Notes: generated by a model not told the origin, from the sequence alone. A DNA stretch of 64,000 nucleotides from Roseateles_C aquae (GCF_032337115.1 NZ_JAVXZY010000002.1:248001-312000); one strand, 5' to 3'. Shown: positions 23,054 through 32,340, counted from the first letter of the stretch. Made by a program: numbers and translations.

Positions 23054-24277
23054 TCAGGCGCGCGCCGCGCGCAGACTCATCGAGAAGCTGCGTAGTTCGG
23101 CGATGCCGCTCTCCTCGGCCACCTTGCACCATTGCTGCAAATCCTTAACCAACTGCTCGGCCGAGACATTGGTGCGCGTCCACAGCTGGCGCAGCTCTTC
23201 ACGCATGACCAGCAGCTTGTCCAGCGCCGGGCTGGCGGCACGCACGCCGGCCAGGTCGCGCTGCACGTCCTCTGGGATATGGTCGGCGTCGCGGTGCAAC
23301 CAGCGCTTGGCCAGCTTGAACTGCTGCCACTTGGCGCTGTGCTGTTCGCCTTGCTCCTTCAGGCGATTGAGCTCCTGCGTGCAGGCCGCCTTCAGGTTGC
23401 GGCCATAGCTGGCCATGATCTCGTAGCGGTTGGCGATGATGGCTTCCAGCGTGTCCTTGTCGGCCACGGCCTTCAGATCGCCCATGCGCAGCTGCGGCGC
23501 AGTCTTGCGCACCTTGGCCCACCCCAGCAGCTCGAAGGCGCGGATATAGCCCCAGCCAATATCAATCTCAAAGGGCTTGACCGAGAACTTGGCCGAAGTC
23601 GGATAGGTGTGGTGGTTGTTGTGCAGCTCTTCGCCACCGATCCACAAGCCCCAGGGCGAGACATTGGTCGACGCGTCCTGGGCTTCGAAATTGCGATAGC
23701 CCCAGTAGTGTCCAATGCCGTTGATCACACCGGTCGCCCAGACGGGAATCCACACCATCTGAATGGCCCAGATCGTCAGGCCGATGGCACCAAAAAGCGC
23801 AAGGTTGATCAGGGCCATCAACACAATGCCTTCCCAGCTGAAGCGGGTGTAGAGATTGCGTTCAATCCAGTCATTGGGCGTGCCCGTCCCGTACTTGGCC
23901 AGCGTTTCCTTGTTCTTGGCTTCGGCACGGTAGAGCTCGACACCGGTCAGCAACAAGGCCTTCAGGCCGCGGGTTTGCGGGCTGTGCGGGTCTTCCTCGG
24001 TCTCGCACTTGGCATGGTGCTTGCGATGAACGGCGACAAATTCCTTGGTCACCAGGCCCGTGGTCAGCCACAGCCAGAAGCGGAAGAAGTGCGAGGGGAT
24101 GGGGCCGAGATCAAGCGCGCGATGGGCCTGTGCGCGGTGCAGGAAGATCGTCACGCCAAGGATGGTGAGATGGGTCACCACCAAGGTGTAGACCACGATC
24201 TGCCAGGCGCTGGCAGCGCTCAGGCCTTGGCTCAGCAACTCCAGCAGAGCGTCGCGCACGATCAACAATTCATTCAT
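23054..24277 (-). CDS. Membrane fatty acid desaturase (acyl-CoA/acyl-lipid delta-9 type)
   Basis: 407 residues. The di-iron histidine boxes are all present: HRAQAH (from His47), HRKHH near residue 84, and EELHNNHH near residue 218. Four hydrophobic segments lie between. It puts a double bond in membrane fatty acyl chains, which adjusts fluidity. After the catalytic part (to about residue 265) there is an extra soluble helical region of roughly 140 residues, ending LQQWCKVAEESGIAELRSF. The gene is alone, with its own terminator at 22967. AGGA precedes the ATG by 4 bases. Confidence 0.9.
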   Translation of the reverse strand: MNELLIVRDALLELLSQGLSAASAWQIVVYTLVVTHLTILGVTIFLHRAQAHRALDLGPIPSHFFRFWLWLTTGLVTKEFVAVHRKHHAKCETEEDPHSPQTRGLKALLLTGVELYRAEAKNKETLAKYGTGTPNDWIERNLYTRFSWEGIVLMALINLALFGAIGLTIWAIQMVWIPVWATGVINGIGHYWGYRNFEAQDASTNVSPWGLWIGGEELHNNHHTYPTSAKFSVKPFEIDIGWGYIRAFELLGWAKVRKTAPQLRMGDLKAVADKDTLEAIIANRYEIMASYGRNLKAACTQELNRLKEQGEQHSAKWQQFKLAKRWLHRDADHIPEDVQRDLAGVRAASPALDKLLVMREELRQLWTRTNVSAEQLVKDLQQWCKVAEESGIAELRSFSMSLRAARA

Positions 24278-24399
24278 TCGGTCCTAACCCTGCTCCACTC
24301 GGAGCGTCCTGAGCCTGCAAAAATCAGCGGCGATTGTAGGTGAGCCACTCTAGCGGCCCCATCGATTCAGATTCAATCCGGGCCGCAGCGGCCAGTGCC

Positions 24400-25662
24400 T
24401 TATTGCCGCTTTTCCCAAGCTGCTGCAAAGAAACCATCGGTCTGGTGGCGATGCGGCCAGAGGCGCACAAAGCCGTTCTCGCACAGCTGCTCGGCCTGGC
24501 CGACATGGGCGCGCGTCAGCGCCTCGGCAGCGTCCAGAGGCAGGAAGTCCGCGTGCGCGGCACTGAAGGCCTGAGCGATCTCCTCGTTCTCGGCTTCCAG
24601 CAGGCTGCAGGTGGCATAGACCAGACGGCCGCCTGGCTTGAGCAAGCGGGCGGCGCTGTCCAGGATGGCGGTCTGCTTGGCCTGCAGTTCCTGCACCGCC
24701 TTGGGCGACTGGCGCCACTTCAAGTCAGGATTGCGGCGCAGCGTGCCCAGGCCCGAGCACGGCGCGTCGACCAGCACGCGGTCGATCTTGCCGGCCAGGC
24801 GCTTGATGCGCTCGTCGCGCTCATGAACGATCTGCGCCGGATAGACATTGGACAGACCACTGCGCGCCAGCCGCGGCTTCAATGCATCAAGGCGGTGGCC
24901 CGAGATGTCGAAAGCGTAGAGGCGGCCGGTATTGCGCATCGCGGCACCCAGCGCCAAGGTCTTGCCACCGGCACCGGCGCAGAAGTCGACCACCATCTCG
25001 CCCCGCTTGGCATCCAGCAGCAGGGCCAGCAGCTGGCTGCCTTCGTCCTGCACCTCGATCGCGCCGCTGGTGAACAACTCCAGCTTGTTCAGCGCCGGCT
25101 TGCCCTGCACACGCAGACCCCAGGGCGAATAGGGCATGGGCTCGGCATCGATGCCGGCAGCCTTCAGCGCTGCTTGAGCGTCCTCGCGCTTGCTCTTCAG
25201 CATATTGACGCGCAAATCCAGCGCCGCGCCCTCGTTCATCGCCTCGGCCAGCGCCCAGAACTCGGCATCACCCAAGCGCTTCTGCAGCGGCTCGGCCAGC
25301 CATTCGGGCAGATTGTGGCGCAGCTTCTCGGGCAGGCTGGCAAGGTCGATGCGTTTGACATCAGCCAGCCACTGCTGCTCGGTCGCGCTCAGCGCCCCAC
25401 GCAAAAACGTCTCGCTGCCGGCCCAGGCCAGCAAGGCCAGGCGGCGTTCGATCGGGCCGCTACCCGATTGCGCCAGGTTCTGCAGCAGCGGACGCTGGCG
25501 AAGCACCGTATAGACGGTCTCGGCCAGGGTATGGCGCTCACGTTGGCCAAGGGCCTTGTTCTTGCGAAAGAAGGCGGACACCACGCCGTCGGCCGGCGCG
25601 TCGAGTTTGAGCACGGCGCGCAGCAGCTCGCAGCTCAGGTCAAGAAGGGCATTAGGATGCAT
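24400..25662 (-). CDS. RsmB/NOP-family rRNA (cytosine-C5) methyltransferase
   Basis: 420 residues from the ATG reading MHPNALLD; the frame continues upstream only as an antisense shadow. An N-terminal NusB-like helical part is followed by the SAM-dependent methyltransferase domain. SAM loop VVDFCAGAGGKTLALG; motif IV DAPCSGLGTLRRNPD with the release cysteine; motif VI YATCSLLEAENE with the nucleophile cysteine. Probable target is a cytosine in 16S rRNA, as for RsmB, but the identity with RsmB itself is not certain. Divergent from the DUF1653 gene. Confidence 0.9.
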   Translation of the reverse strand: MHPNALLDLSCELLRAVLKLDAPADGVVSAFFRKNKALGQRERHTLAETVYTVLRQRPLLQNLAQSGSGPIERRLALLAWAGSETFLRGALSATEQQWLADVKRIDLASLPEKLRHNLPEWLAEPLQKRLGDAEFWALAEAMNEGAALDLRVNMLKSKREDAQAALKAAGIDAEPMPYSPWGLRVQGKPALNKLELFTSGAIEVQDEGSQLLALLLDAKRGEMVVDFCAGAGGKTLALGAAMRNTGRLYAFDISGHRLDALKPRLARSGLSNVYPAQIVHERDERIKRLAGKIDRVLVDAPCSGLGTLRRNPDLKWRQSPKAVQELQAKQTAILDSAARLLKPGGRLVYATCSLLEAENEEIAQAFSAAHADFLPLDAAEALTRAHVGQAEQLCENGFVRLWPHRHQTDGFFAAAWEKRQ

Positions 25663-25736
25663 GGGCCCGATTATCCCAGGCGGCTGATGGTTTCCAGCAG
25701 TTCCAGCCGGAGAGTCAAGAATTCCGATCCAAGCCC

Positions 25737-25976
25737 ATGAGCAGCCAAGACCTCCCCGCCCTGCCCGACACGCCCACCGGCCGCTACCGCCACTACAAAG
25801 GCCTCGACTACGAGGTAATCGGCGCGGCCCGCCACAGCGAAACGCTGGAGCCGCTGGTCGTCTACCGGCCGCTGTACAACAGCAGCGGGCTGTGGGTGCG
25901 CCCCCATGCGATGTTCTTCGAGCAGGTCGAACACGAAGGCCGCCTGCAGCCGCGCTTTGCCCGGCTGGTCGAATGA
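25737..25976 (+). CDS. DUF1653 domain protein
   Basis: 79 residues: TGRYRHYKGLDYEVIGAARHSETLEP, followed by LVVYRPLY and a WVRPHAMFFEQVE block, which is the whole DUF1653 domain. The family has an SH3-like fold and no assigned function. Its last codons overlap the next gene as ATGA, so translation is coupled with the DUF1345 membrane protein. Confidence 0.88.
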   Translation: MSSQDLPALPDTPTGRYRHYKGLDYEVIGAARHSETLEPLVVYRPLYNSSGLWVRPHAMFFEQVEHEGRLQPRFARLVE

Positions 25977-26638
25977 AGCTCTGGCTGCAACTCAGCCACC
26001 ATCTGCGGCTGCGGCCGCGGCTGAGCATTGCCGTGCTCGCCGGTGCGCTGCTGGCGACCGTCTGGCCCAGTACGTTGCCGCTGCTGACGCGATTGCTGCT
26101 GGGCTGGAACGTCGGCGTCTGGACCTATCTGCTGCTGATCCTGTGGCATATCGGCCGCGCCGACAGCGCCCACGTGCAGCGCCAGGCCCGCGCGCTGGCC
26201 CAGGGCATGCCCGTCGTGCTGGTGCTGGCCGTCATCGGCGCCCTGGCCAGTCTGGCGGCGATTGCGCTGGAGCAGGCCCAGGTGCGCCATGGCGGCAATG
26301 TTGTGCAGGGCTGGCCCTATCTGCTGCTGGCGATTACCACCGTGGCCGGATCCTGGCTGCTGCTGCCGGTCGAGTTCGCGCTGGCCTATGCCAGCCTCTA
26401 CCACCGCGGTGACGCGGGCGCGCATGGCCTGGAGTTTCCCGGCGACACCAGCGCGCTGGACTACAGCGACTTCCTCTACTTCTCGATCACGCTGGCCGCG
26501 ACCTCGCAGACCTCGGACGTGACCGTCAGCTCACGCGCCATGCGCAAGCTGGTGCTGCTGCAGGCGCTGCTGTCCTTCGTCTTCAACACCGGCGTGCTGG
26601 CCTTGACGATCAATATCCTGGCCAGCCTGATCGGCTGA
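25973..26638 (+). CDS. DUF1345 integral membrane protein
   Basis: 221 residues with five hydrophobic segments and the DUF1345 hallmarks, RADSAHVQRQAR after the second helix, then ALDYSDFLYFSITLAATSQTSDV. Function unknown; the last part resembles the pore-adjacent segment of channel-like proteins, but this is weak. ATG at 25973 overlaps the stop of the DUF1653 gene. Convergent with purN, 11 bp apart. Confidence 0.87.
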   Translation: MKLWLQLSHHLRLRPRLSIAVLAGALLATVWPSTLPLLTRLLLGWNVGVWTYLLLILWHIGRADSAHVQRQARALAQGMPVVLVLAVIGALASLAAIALEQAQVRHGGNVVQGWPYLLLAITTVAGSWLLLPVEFALAYASLYHRGDAGAHGLEFPGDTSALDYSDFLYFSITLAATSQTSDVTVSSRAMRKLVLLQALLSFVFNTGVLALTINILASLIG

Positions 26639-26649
26639 GGCAAAGATGC

Positions 26650-27276
26650 TCAGCTGAAGGCCTGCGCCTGGCCGCCCAGCTGGCGAACACGGCCATCGGC
26701 GATGCCCAGCTGGCCTTCGACGAACCAGCGCACCGCCGCCGGGTACATCCGGTGCTCCAGCTTCAGCACCCGTGCCGCCAAGGCGGCCTCGTCATCGCCC
26801 GGCTGCACCGCCGCCACGGCCTGGGCCACGATGGGGCCATGATCCAGCTCGGCGGTGACGAAATGCACCGTGGCCCCGGCGAACTGGCAGCCGGCCTGCA
26901 AGGCGCGTTGGTGGGTATGCAGGCCGGTGAAGGCCGGCAGCAGCGAGGGATGGATGTTCAACATCCGGCCCTCGTAATGGCGGGTGAAGCCGGGCGTGAG
27001 GATGCGCATGAAACCGGCCAGCACGACCAGATCGGGCGCAAAGGCGTCGATCTGCCGGGCCAGCTCGGCATCGAAGGCCTCGCGATCGGCAAAGGCCTTG
27101 TGATCGACCACCACTGTTGGCACACCATGGGCGGCGGCAAAGGCCAGGCCGGCTGCATCGGGGCGGTTGCTGATCACCGCGGCGATGCGCGCCGGCCACT
27201 GCTCGCCCGCGCAGGCCTTGACGATGGCCTCCATATTGGAGCCACGGCCGGAAATCAGGATCACGATGTTCTTCAT
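26650..27276 (-). CDS. purN: Phosphoribosylglycinamide formyltransferase
   Basis: 208 residues; third step of purine synthesis, using 10-formyl-THF. The phosphate loop is ISGRGSNMEAIVKA. The catalytic segment NIHPSLLPAFTGLHTHQRAL contains the Asn-His pair, and the catalytic aspartate lies in VTAELDHGPI. Length is normal. Divergent from trpS with a 62-bp shared promoter region. Confidence 0.96.
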   Translation of the reverse strand: MKNIVILISGRGSNMEAIVKACAGEQWPARIAAVISNRPDAAGLAFAAAHGVPTVVVDHKAFADREAFDAELARQIDAFAPDLVVLAGFMRILTPGFTRHYEGRMLNIHPSLLPAFTGLHTHQRALQAGCQFAGATVHFVTAELDHGPIVAQAVAAVQPGDDEAALAARVLKLEHRMYPAAVRWFVEGQLGIADGRVRQLGGQAQAFS

Positions 27277-27306
27277 GGGGCGGCAGTGTAGCCGGCCGGC
27301 TCTCCC

Positions 27307-27312
27307 TACAAT
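27307..27312 (+). promoter_or_regulatory. Candidate -10 element of trpS
   Basis: TACAAT, 26 bases before the trpS ATG, in the 62-bp gap shared with purN. The -35 position (CAGTGT) is poor, so this is tentative. Confidence 0.35.
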
Positions 27313-27338
27313 GCGCGCTTCGCCTGCCCAAGCCTGCC

Positions 27339-28352
27339 ATGCCTGATACCCAAGCTCCCCTGCCCCGCCAACGCGTGCTCTCCGGCATGCGGCCGACCGG
27401 CGCCCTGCATCTGGGCCATTACCACGGCGCGTTGAAGAACTGGGTGCGGCTGCAGCAGGCCTATGACTGCTTCTTCTTCGTGGCCGACTGGCATGCGCTG
27501 ACCACCCATTTCCAGGACAAGAGCATCGTCGAGCGCAATGTCTACGACATGGTGGTCGACTGGCTGGCCGCTGGCCTGGACCCCGAGCAATGCACGCTCT
27601 TCATCCAGAGCCGCATGCCCGAGCATGCCGAGCTGTTCACGCTGCTGGCCATGAGCACGCCGCACAGCTGGCTGGAGCGCATGCCCAGCTACAAGGACCA
27701 GGTCGAGAAGAACCGCGAACTGGCGACCTATGGCTTTTTGGGCTACCCCTTGCTGCAGGCGGCTGACATCCTGATCTACAAGGCCGGTCTGGTGCCGGTG
27801 GGCGAGGACCAGGCGGCGCACGTCGAGGTCACCCGCGAGGTGGCGCGCCGCTTCAACAACATCTATTGCGGCGACACCCCGATCCTGCCCGAGCCGCAGG
27901 CCTTGCTGACCGAGACCTCCAAGCTGACCGGCCTGGACGGGCAGAAGATGAGCAAGAGCTATGGCAACACGATCGCCATGCGCGACGAGCCGGCCGTCGT
28001 TGAGGACAAGATCCGCAAGATGGCGACCGACCCAGCGCGCGTGCGGCGCACTGATGCCGGCGACCCGTCCCGCTGCCCGGTCTGGGAGTTCCACAAGCTC
28101 TACTCGGACAGCGACACCCGCGCCTGGGCCGAGGCCGGCTGCAAGAGCGCCGGCATTGGCTGCCTGGACTGCAAGCAGCCGGTCATCGACGCCATCGTCA
28201 GGGAGCAACAGCCCTGGCGCGAGCGCGCCGATGAGTTCCTGTCCAACCCGAAGCAGGTGCACTGGATCGTCGAGGTTGGCACCGAGCGAGCTCGCGCGGT
28301 CGCGCGCAAGACGCTGAAGGAAGTGCGCAGCGCCATGGGCCTGGCCTACTGA
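27339..28352 (+). CDS. trpS: Tryptophan--tRNA ligase
   Basis: 337 residues; class I synthetase that charges tRNA-Trp. SGMRPTGALHLGHYHGAL holds the HIGH-type motif, DGQKMSKSYGN the KMSKS loop. The tryptophan pocket segment YPLLQAADILIYKAGLVPVGEDQAAHVE is standard. A C-terminal cysteine cluster (SRCPVWEFH, GIGCLDCK) marks the betaproteobacterial type. Followed at 10 bp by the DUF3717/DUF1289 gene. Confidence 0.97.
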   Translation: MPDTQAPLPRQRVLSGMRPTGALHLGHYHGALKNWVRLQQAYDCFFFVADWHALTTHFQDKSIVERNVYDMVVDWLAAGLDPEQCTLFIQSRMPEHAELFTLLAMSTPHSWLERMPSYKDQVEKNRELATYGFLGYPLLQAADILIYKAGLVPVGEDQAAHVEVTREVARRFNNIYCGDTPILPEPQALLTETSKLTGLDGQKMSKSYGNTIAMRDEPAVVEDKIRKMATDPARVRRTDAGDPSRCPVWEFHKLYSDSDTRAWAEAGCKSAGIGCLDCKQPVIDAIVREQQPWRERADEFLSNPKQVHWIVEVGTERARAVARKTLKEVRSAMGLAY

Positions 28353-28361
28353 GCGCAAGCC

Positions 28362-28823
28362 ATGGCTGGCATTCACATCACCGATATCGAAGCCGCCATC
28401 AACTGGTGGCGCGAACGCGAGCCCGGCCAGGACGGCCTGCAGGCCAGCGCGCCGGTGCAGGCGCTGGCCGAGGTCTATGCGCTGATGGTTTATTACCGCG
28501 AGAGCGATTGCGACGAGGACAGCATGCCCGCCGCCGCCCGCGAGGCCTGGCTACGCTGGTACGAGAGCACGCCCGACGCCCCCTGCATTGCGATCTGCTC
28601 GACCAGCCAGGGCGACGAGATCTGCAAAGGTTGCGGCCGCACCTTCGACGAGGTGCAGAACTGGCCGGTAATGACACCCGCCGAGAAGCGCATCAGCTGG
28701 CGCCGCATCTCGATGGAGGCCACGGCCTGGCGCTTCAACCGCTATGCCGAGCGGGCGCGCGAGTTCGTCGGCATTGATCACCCGCAAGGCCAAGCGCCAG
28801 GGCAGGCAGAGGCTGGCACTTGA
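28362..28823 (+). CDS. Fused DUF3717-DUF1289 protein
   Basis: 153 residues. The first 50 form a DUF3717 domain (ITDIEAAINWWREREP, VQALAEVYALMVYY). Residues 70-125 form a DUF1289 domain with its cysteine pattern CIAICSTSQGDEICKGCGRT and WxxMTPAEKRISWRRI. DUF1289 proteins are small likely metal-binding proteins without proven function. It starts 10 bp after trpS and its stop overlaps the MATE gene (TGATG), so it belongs to a trpS-DUF-MATE transcription unit. Confidence 0.87.
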   Translation: MAGIHITDIEAAINWWREREPGQDGLQASAPVQALAEVYALMVYYRESDCDEDSMPAAAREAWLRWYESTPDAPCIAICSTSQGDEICKGCGRTFDEVQNWPVMTPAEKRISWRRISMEATAWRFNRYAERAREFVGIDHPQGQAPGQAEAGT

Positions 28824-30229
28824 TGAGCGCCGGCCACTTCGACAGCCTGCGCCGTCTGCTGCCACTGGCCTGGCCGGTCTTCATCGGCCAGATTGCCGTG
28901 CTGTCCTATTCCACCGTGGACACCGTGCTGGTCGCACGCGCCTCGGCCAATGATCTGGCCGCGCTGTCGGTCGGCTCGGCGGTGTTCTTCACCGTCTTCA
29001 TCGGCCTGATGGGCATCGTGCTGGCGATCTCGCCGGTGGTTGGCCAGCTCTTCGGCGCCGGCAAGCTGCGCGAGGCTGGCGATGAATTGCACCAGACCGT
29101 CTGGCTGGCGCTGGCGCTGACGGTGCTGGGCGAAGCACTGCTGCTCTTCCCCGGCCCCTTGCTGGACATCGCCCGCGTCGGGCCCGAGGTCGAGGCGCGG
29201 GTGCGCGGCTATCTGCTGGCGCAGGCGGCCGCCCTGCCGGCCAGCCTGCTGTTCACCGCCTACCGTGGTTTCAACACGGCGGTGTCGCGGCCCAAGGCGG
29301 TGATGGTGCTGCAGGTTGGTGGCTTGGCACTCAAACTGCCATTGAGTCTGCTGCTGGTTCAGGGGGTTAGCGCGCTCGGGCTGCCGCCGATGGGCGCCGT
29401 CGGTTGCGGCATCGCCACCGCCATCGTCATGTGGAGCCAGGCCCTGGTCGCTGCCGTGCTGCTGCGGCGCGATCCCTTCTACGCCCAGTTCGGCCTGCAA
29501 GAAGGTGGCCTGCATCGGCCCCGGCTGCAGGCGCTGAAGCAGTTGTTGAAGCTGGGCCTGCCCATGGGCGGCGCCATCCTGATCGAGGTCACCGGCTTCA
29601 CCTTCATGGCCATCTTCATCGCCCGCCTGGGCGCCACGCCAGTGGCCGGTCACCAGCTGGCGGTCAATTTGATTGCGCTGATGTTCATGATGCCGATGGC
29701 GCTGGGCAATGCGGCCGGCACCTTGGTCGCGCAAAGCCTGGGCGCCCACCGCCACGCCGAGGCGAGGCGCCTGGGCTGGCACAGCCTGGAGATCGGCATG
29801 GCGCTGGCCTTTGTGCTCGGCGGCCTGGTGTTTTTTGCCCGCGAGCCGGTGCTCAGGCTCTACACCGATGACGCCAGCATCCTGGCCGCAGCGATGCCGC
29901 TCTTGCTCTGGGTCTGGCTCTTCCATCTGGGCGATGCCGGCCAGACGATTGCCGCCTTCGTGCTGCGCGCCCACCACATCGCCACCGCACCCATGCTGAT
30001 CTATGCGCTGGCCGTCGCCGGCCTGGGCCTGGGGGGCGGCTTTGCACTGGCCTTCGGTCATCTGCCGGCCTTGCCGCAGGACTGGCAAGGCGCCCCCGGC
30101 TTCTGGATTGCCGCCACCGCCGGACTGGTCTCGGCCGCGCTGCTGCTCAGTGGCCTGCTGGCCTATGTGCACCGGATCGAAGCGCGGGAAAACCGCAGGG
30201 ACGCGCTGCCCGCAGGTGCTGAGCACTGA
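28823..30229 (+). CDS. MATE-family multidrug/toxin efflux transporter
   Basis: 468 residues with twelve hydrophobic segments in two similar halves. Typical MATE segments are PLAWPVFIGQIAVLSYSTVDTVLVAR at the start and AVGCGIATAIVMWSQ in the middle. It uses an Na+ or H+ gradient to expel cationic compounds; specificity unknown. The ATG at 28823 overlaps the previous stop as TGATG; a TTG one codon earlier is less likely. Convergent with the histidine kinase gene, 15 bp apart. Confidence 0.93.
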   Translation: MSAGHFDSLRRLLPLAWPVFIGQIAVLSYSTVDTVLVARASANDLAALSVGSAVFFTVFIGLMGIVLAISPVVGQLFGAGKLREAGDELHQTVWLALALTVLGEALLLFPGPLLDIARVGPEVEARVRGYLLAQAAALPASLLFTAYRGFNTAVSRPKAVMVLQVGGLALKLPLSLLLVQGVSALGLPPMGAVGCGIATAIVMWSQALVAAVLLRRDPFYAQFGLQEGGLHRPRLQALKQLLKLGLPMGGAILIEVTGFTFMAIFIARLGATPVAGHQLAVNLIALMFMMPMALGNAAGTLVAQSLGAHRHAEARRLGWHSLEIGMALAFVLGGLVFFAREPVLRLYTDDASILAAAMPLLLWVWLFHLGDAGQTIAAFVLRAHHIATAPMLIYALAVAGLGLGGGFALAFGHLPALPQDWQGAPGFWIAATAGLVSAALLLSGLLAYVHRIEARENRRDALPAGAEH

Positions 30230-30244
30230 GCCCTCGGCGCTGCA

Positions 30245-31630
30245 TCATCCTGCCAGCGGCAAACTCAGCACAAACTCGCTGCCGCCGCCCTCGCGCGCCT
30301 CGCAGCGCACCGTGCCCTGGTGGCGCTGGGCAATCTGCTTGACCAGGCTCAGACCCAGACCCACGCCGCCCGCCTGCTCGGCATGGCCGGGCAGGCGAAA
30401 GAAGGCCTCGAAGATACGCTCGCGCATCGCTTCGGGCACGCCCGGGCCGCGGTCACAAACACGCAGCTCCAATCGCTGGCCCTGCTGGCGCAGGCGCAGC
30501 AGCACCTCGCCGCCGCCATAGCGGCGCGCGTTCTCAAGCAGATTGCGCAGGGCACGACGCAGCAGGCGTTCTTCGCCGCTGATGCGCAGCGTGCTGATGG
30601 CATCGTCCTCGGCATCCAACTCGGCGCCGCTGCGTGCGGCTTCCTCGGCGGCCACGGCAAGGATGTGCACCGGCTCCTTGCCGCCGCTGCCCTGCTGGGC
30701 GTCGGCCTCCAGGCGGCTGGCCAGCAAGACCTCTTCGACCAGCGCATCGAGCTCGGCGATATTGGTGTGAATCTCCCGCTGAAGGCGCTCACGCTGTGCG
30801 CCACTGGCCTCGTCCAGCATTGCAAAAGCCATCTTCAGCCGCGCCAAGGGCGAGCGCAGCTCATGGCTGGCATTGGCGAGCAGGCTTTGATGTGAGTGCA
30901 GCAACGCCTCGATGCGGGCGGCGGCCTGATTGAAGCTGCTGGCCAGGGCGGCGACCTCGTCGCGGCCCTCGTCGTGCACGCGATGGCTGAGCTTGCCGGC
31001 ACCGAACTGCTCGACACCGGCCTTCAGCGCTTCCAGCCGACGGGTCAGCCGGCGCACCACAGGGAAAGCACCGGCGGCGACACCGACGAAGAGCAGGAGC
31101 AAGAGAATCACCAGCACCTGGCCGTTGGGGCGGTGGCCCAGCGGGCCGAAACCCGGCCAATGCGGCTCTTCACGGCGCAGGCCACGCCCCTCGGCAAGGC
31201 GAGCAGCGCCGCCTTCCTGGCCGCCCTGGGCAAAGCCGGGTGGCGGCCGTTGCGGTCGAACGAAACTGATGCGCCGGCCATCGTCGAGAACGATTTGCAC
31301 CATCCTGGCGGTATCGCCCGTTTCCTCTCGCCGCTCAAAGGCCTCAGAGGTCGCGATGCGTCGGCCTTTGGCGTCATCCAGTGCAATCGCCATCCGCAGC
31401 CGCTGGGCCCAATCTTCAAAGACCTGCGCCTGCTCGGCGCGTGCTGCCGTGGCCGGCGGCAGCACGCGCTGGATCAGCTGGGCGATGGCCTGGGTGCGAT
31501 CGGACACCGCGCTTTCGACATGCCCTCGCTCCTGCTCAATCTGGCGCTGGAACAACCAGGCCGAGCCGAAGGCGAAGGCCGCCAGCACCAGCACCAGCGT
31601 CAGGTAGATGCGCCAGTACAGCGCCTTCAC
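30245..31630 (-). CDS. Sensor histidine kinase, CpxA-like
   Basis: 461 residues. Two membrane helices (residues 7-27 and 171-191) enclose a periplasmic domain of about 140 residues. A HAMP linker follows, then the phosphoacceptor His256 in NASHELRSPLARLKMA. The ATPase part has the N-box LLENARRYGG, G1 CDRGPGVP and GGVGLGLSLVKQIAQ. The ATG overlaps the end of the regulator gene (ATGA). With the CpxP/Spy-like protein upstream this is a Cpx-type envelope stress system by context. The periplasmic linker is unusually rich in Gly, Pro and Arg (about residues 126-170). Confidence 0.92.
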   Translation of the reverse strand: MKALYWRIYLTLVLVLAAFAFGSAWLFQRQIEQERGHVESAVSDRTQAIAQLIQRVLPPATAARAEQAQVFEDWAQRLRMAIALDDAKGRRIATSEAFERREETGDTARMVQIVLDDGRRISFVRPQRPPPGFAQGGQEGGAARLAEGRGLRREEPHWPGFGPLGHRPNGQVLVILLLLLFVGVAAGAFPVVRRLTRRLEALKAGVEQFGAGKLSHRVHDEGRDEVAALASSFNQAAARIEALLHSHQSLLANASHELRSPLARLKMAFAMLDEASGAQRERLQREIHTNIAELDALVEEVLLASRLEADAQQGSGGKEPVHILAVAAEEAARSGAELDAEDDAISTLRISGEERLLRRALRNLLENARRYGGGEVLLRLRQQGQRLELRVCDRGPGVPEAMRERIFEAFFRLPGHAEQAGGVGLGLSLVKQIAQRHQGTVRCEAREGGGSEFVLSLPLAG

Positions 31631-32340
31631 TCAGCGCCTTCCGCGTCCTGCTTGCGGGCAAACACATAGCCGGCGCCACGCACCGTCAGCACCCGGCGAG
31701 GTGCCTTGGGATCGTCTTCAATGACGGCGCGTATCCGCGAGATGTGCACATCGATGGAGCGATCGAATGCCTCCAGTGGGTGACCCTTGAGCGCGTCCAT
31801 GATCTGGTCGCGCGACAGCACCCGGCCCGGGCTCTGCGCCAGCACCACCAGCAGGTCGAACTGGTGGCTGGTCAGGTCGCAGGGTTTGCCGTCCAGCCGC
31901 GCCATCCGGGCCGCCAGGTCAACTTCCAGGCGACCAAAGCGCAGCAACTCCGCGCCATCGCCGGCCGGTTCCAGCCGGCGCAGCAGCGCCTTGACGCGGG
32001 CCTGCAACTCGCGCGGCTCGAACGGTTTGGCCAGGTAATCGTCGGCGCCGAGTTCCAGGCCAAGGATGCGGTCCATCGGTTCGCCGCGGGCCGACAGCAT
32101 CAGCACCGGCAGCCGGCGCAGGCGGTTGTCGCCGCGCAGTTCGCGGCAGAAGTCCAGCCCATCGCCATCGGGCAGCATCAGGTCCAGCACCAGCAGATCG
32201 GGCAGGTGCTCGGCCAGATGCTGGCGCGCCTTGGCCAGACTGCCGGCCACGCTCAACTCGAAACCGGCGGCGCTGAGGTAATCAGCCAGCATGCCGGTGA
32301 GGCGGGCATCGTCATCGATCAGAAGCAGTTTGGAACTCAT
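31627..32340 (-). CDS. OmpR-type response regulator, CpxR-like
   Basis: 237 residues. Receiver domain with acidic pair in LLLIDDDARL, phosphoacceptor Asp53 in LLVLDLMLPDGDG and lysine in YLAKPFEPRE. Winged-helix DNA-binding domain in the C-terminal half (LTSHQFDLLVVLAQSPGRVLSRDQIMD, DVHISRIRAVIEDDPKAPR, VRGAGYVF). Partner of the kinase whose gene overlaps its 3' end. Start set at MSSKLLL; the upstream extension lacks family similarity. Likely controls the Spy/CpxP-like gene 105 bp upstream on the same strand. Confidence 0.94.
   Translation of the reverse strand: MSSKLLLIDDDARLTGMLADYLSAAGFELSVAGSLAKARQHLAEHLPDLLVLDLMLPDGDGLDFCRELRGDNRLRRLPVLMLSARGEPMDRILGLELGADDYLAKPFEPRELQARVKALLRRLEPAGDGAELLRFGRLEVDLAARMARLDGKPCDLTSHQFDLLVVLAQSPGRVLSRDQIMDALKGHPLEAFDRSIDVHISRIRAVIEDDPKAPRRVLTVRGAGYVFARKQDAEGAE

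Noticed and set aside
23054..23480. Transposase remnant
   Set aside because: The desaturase C-terminus has a transposase-like pattern, but it is in frame with an intact enzyme and there are no inverted repeats or target duplications, so no insertion sequence was called.
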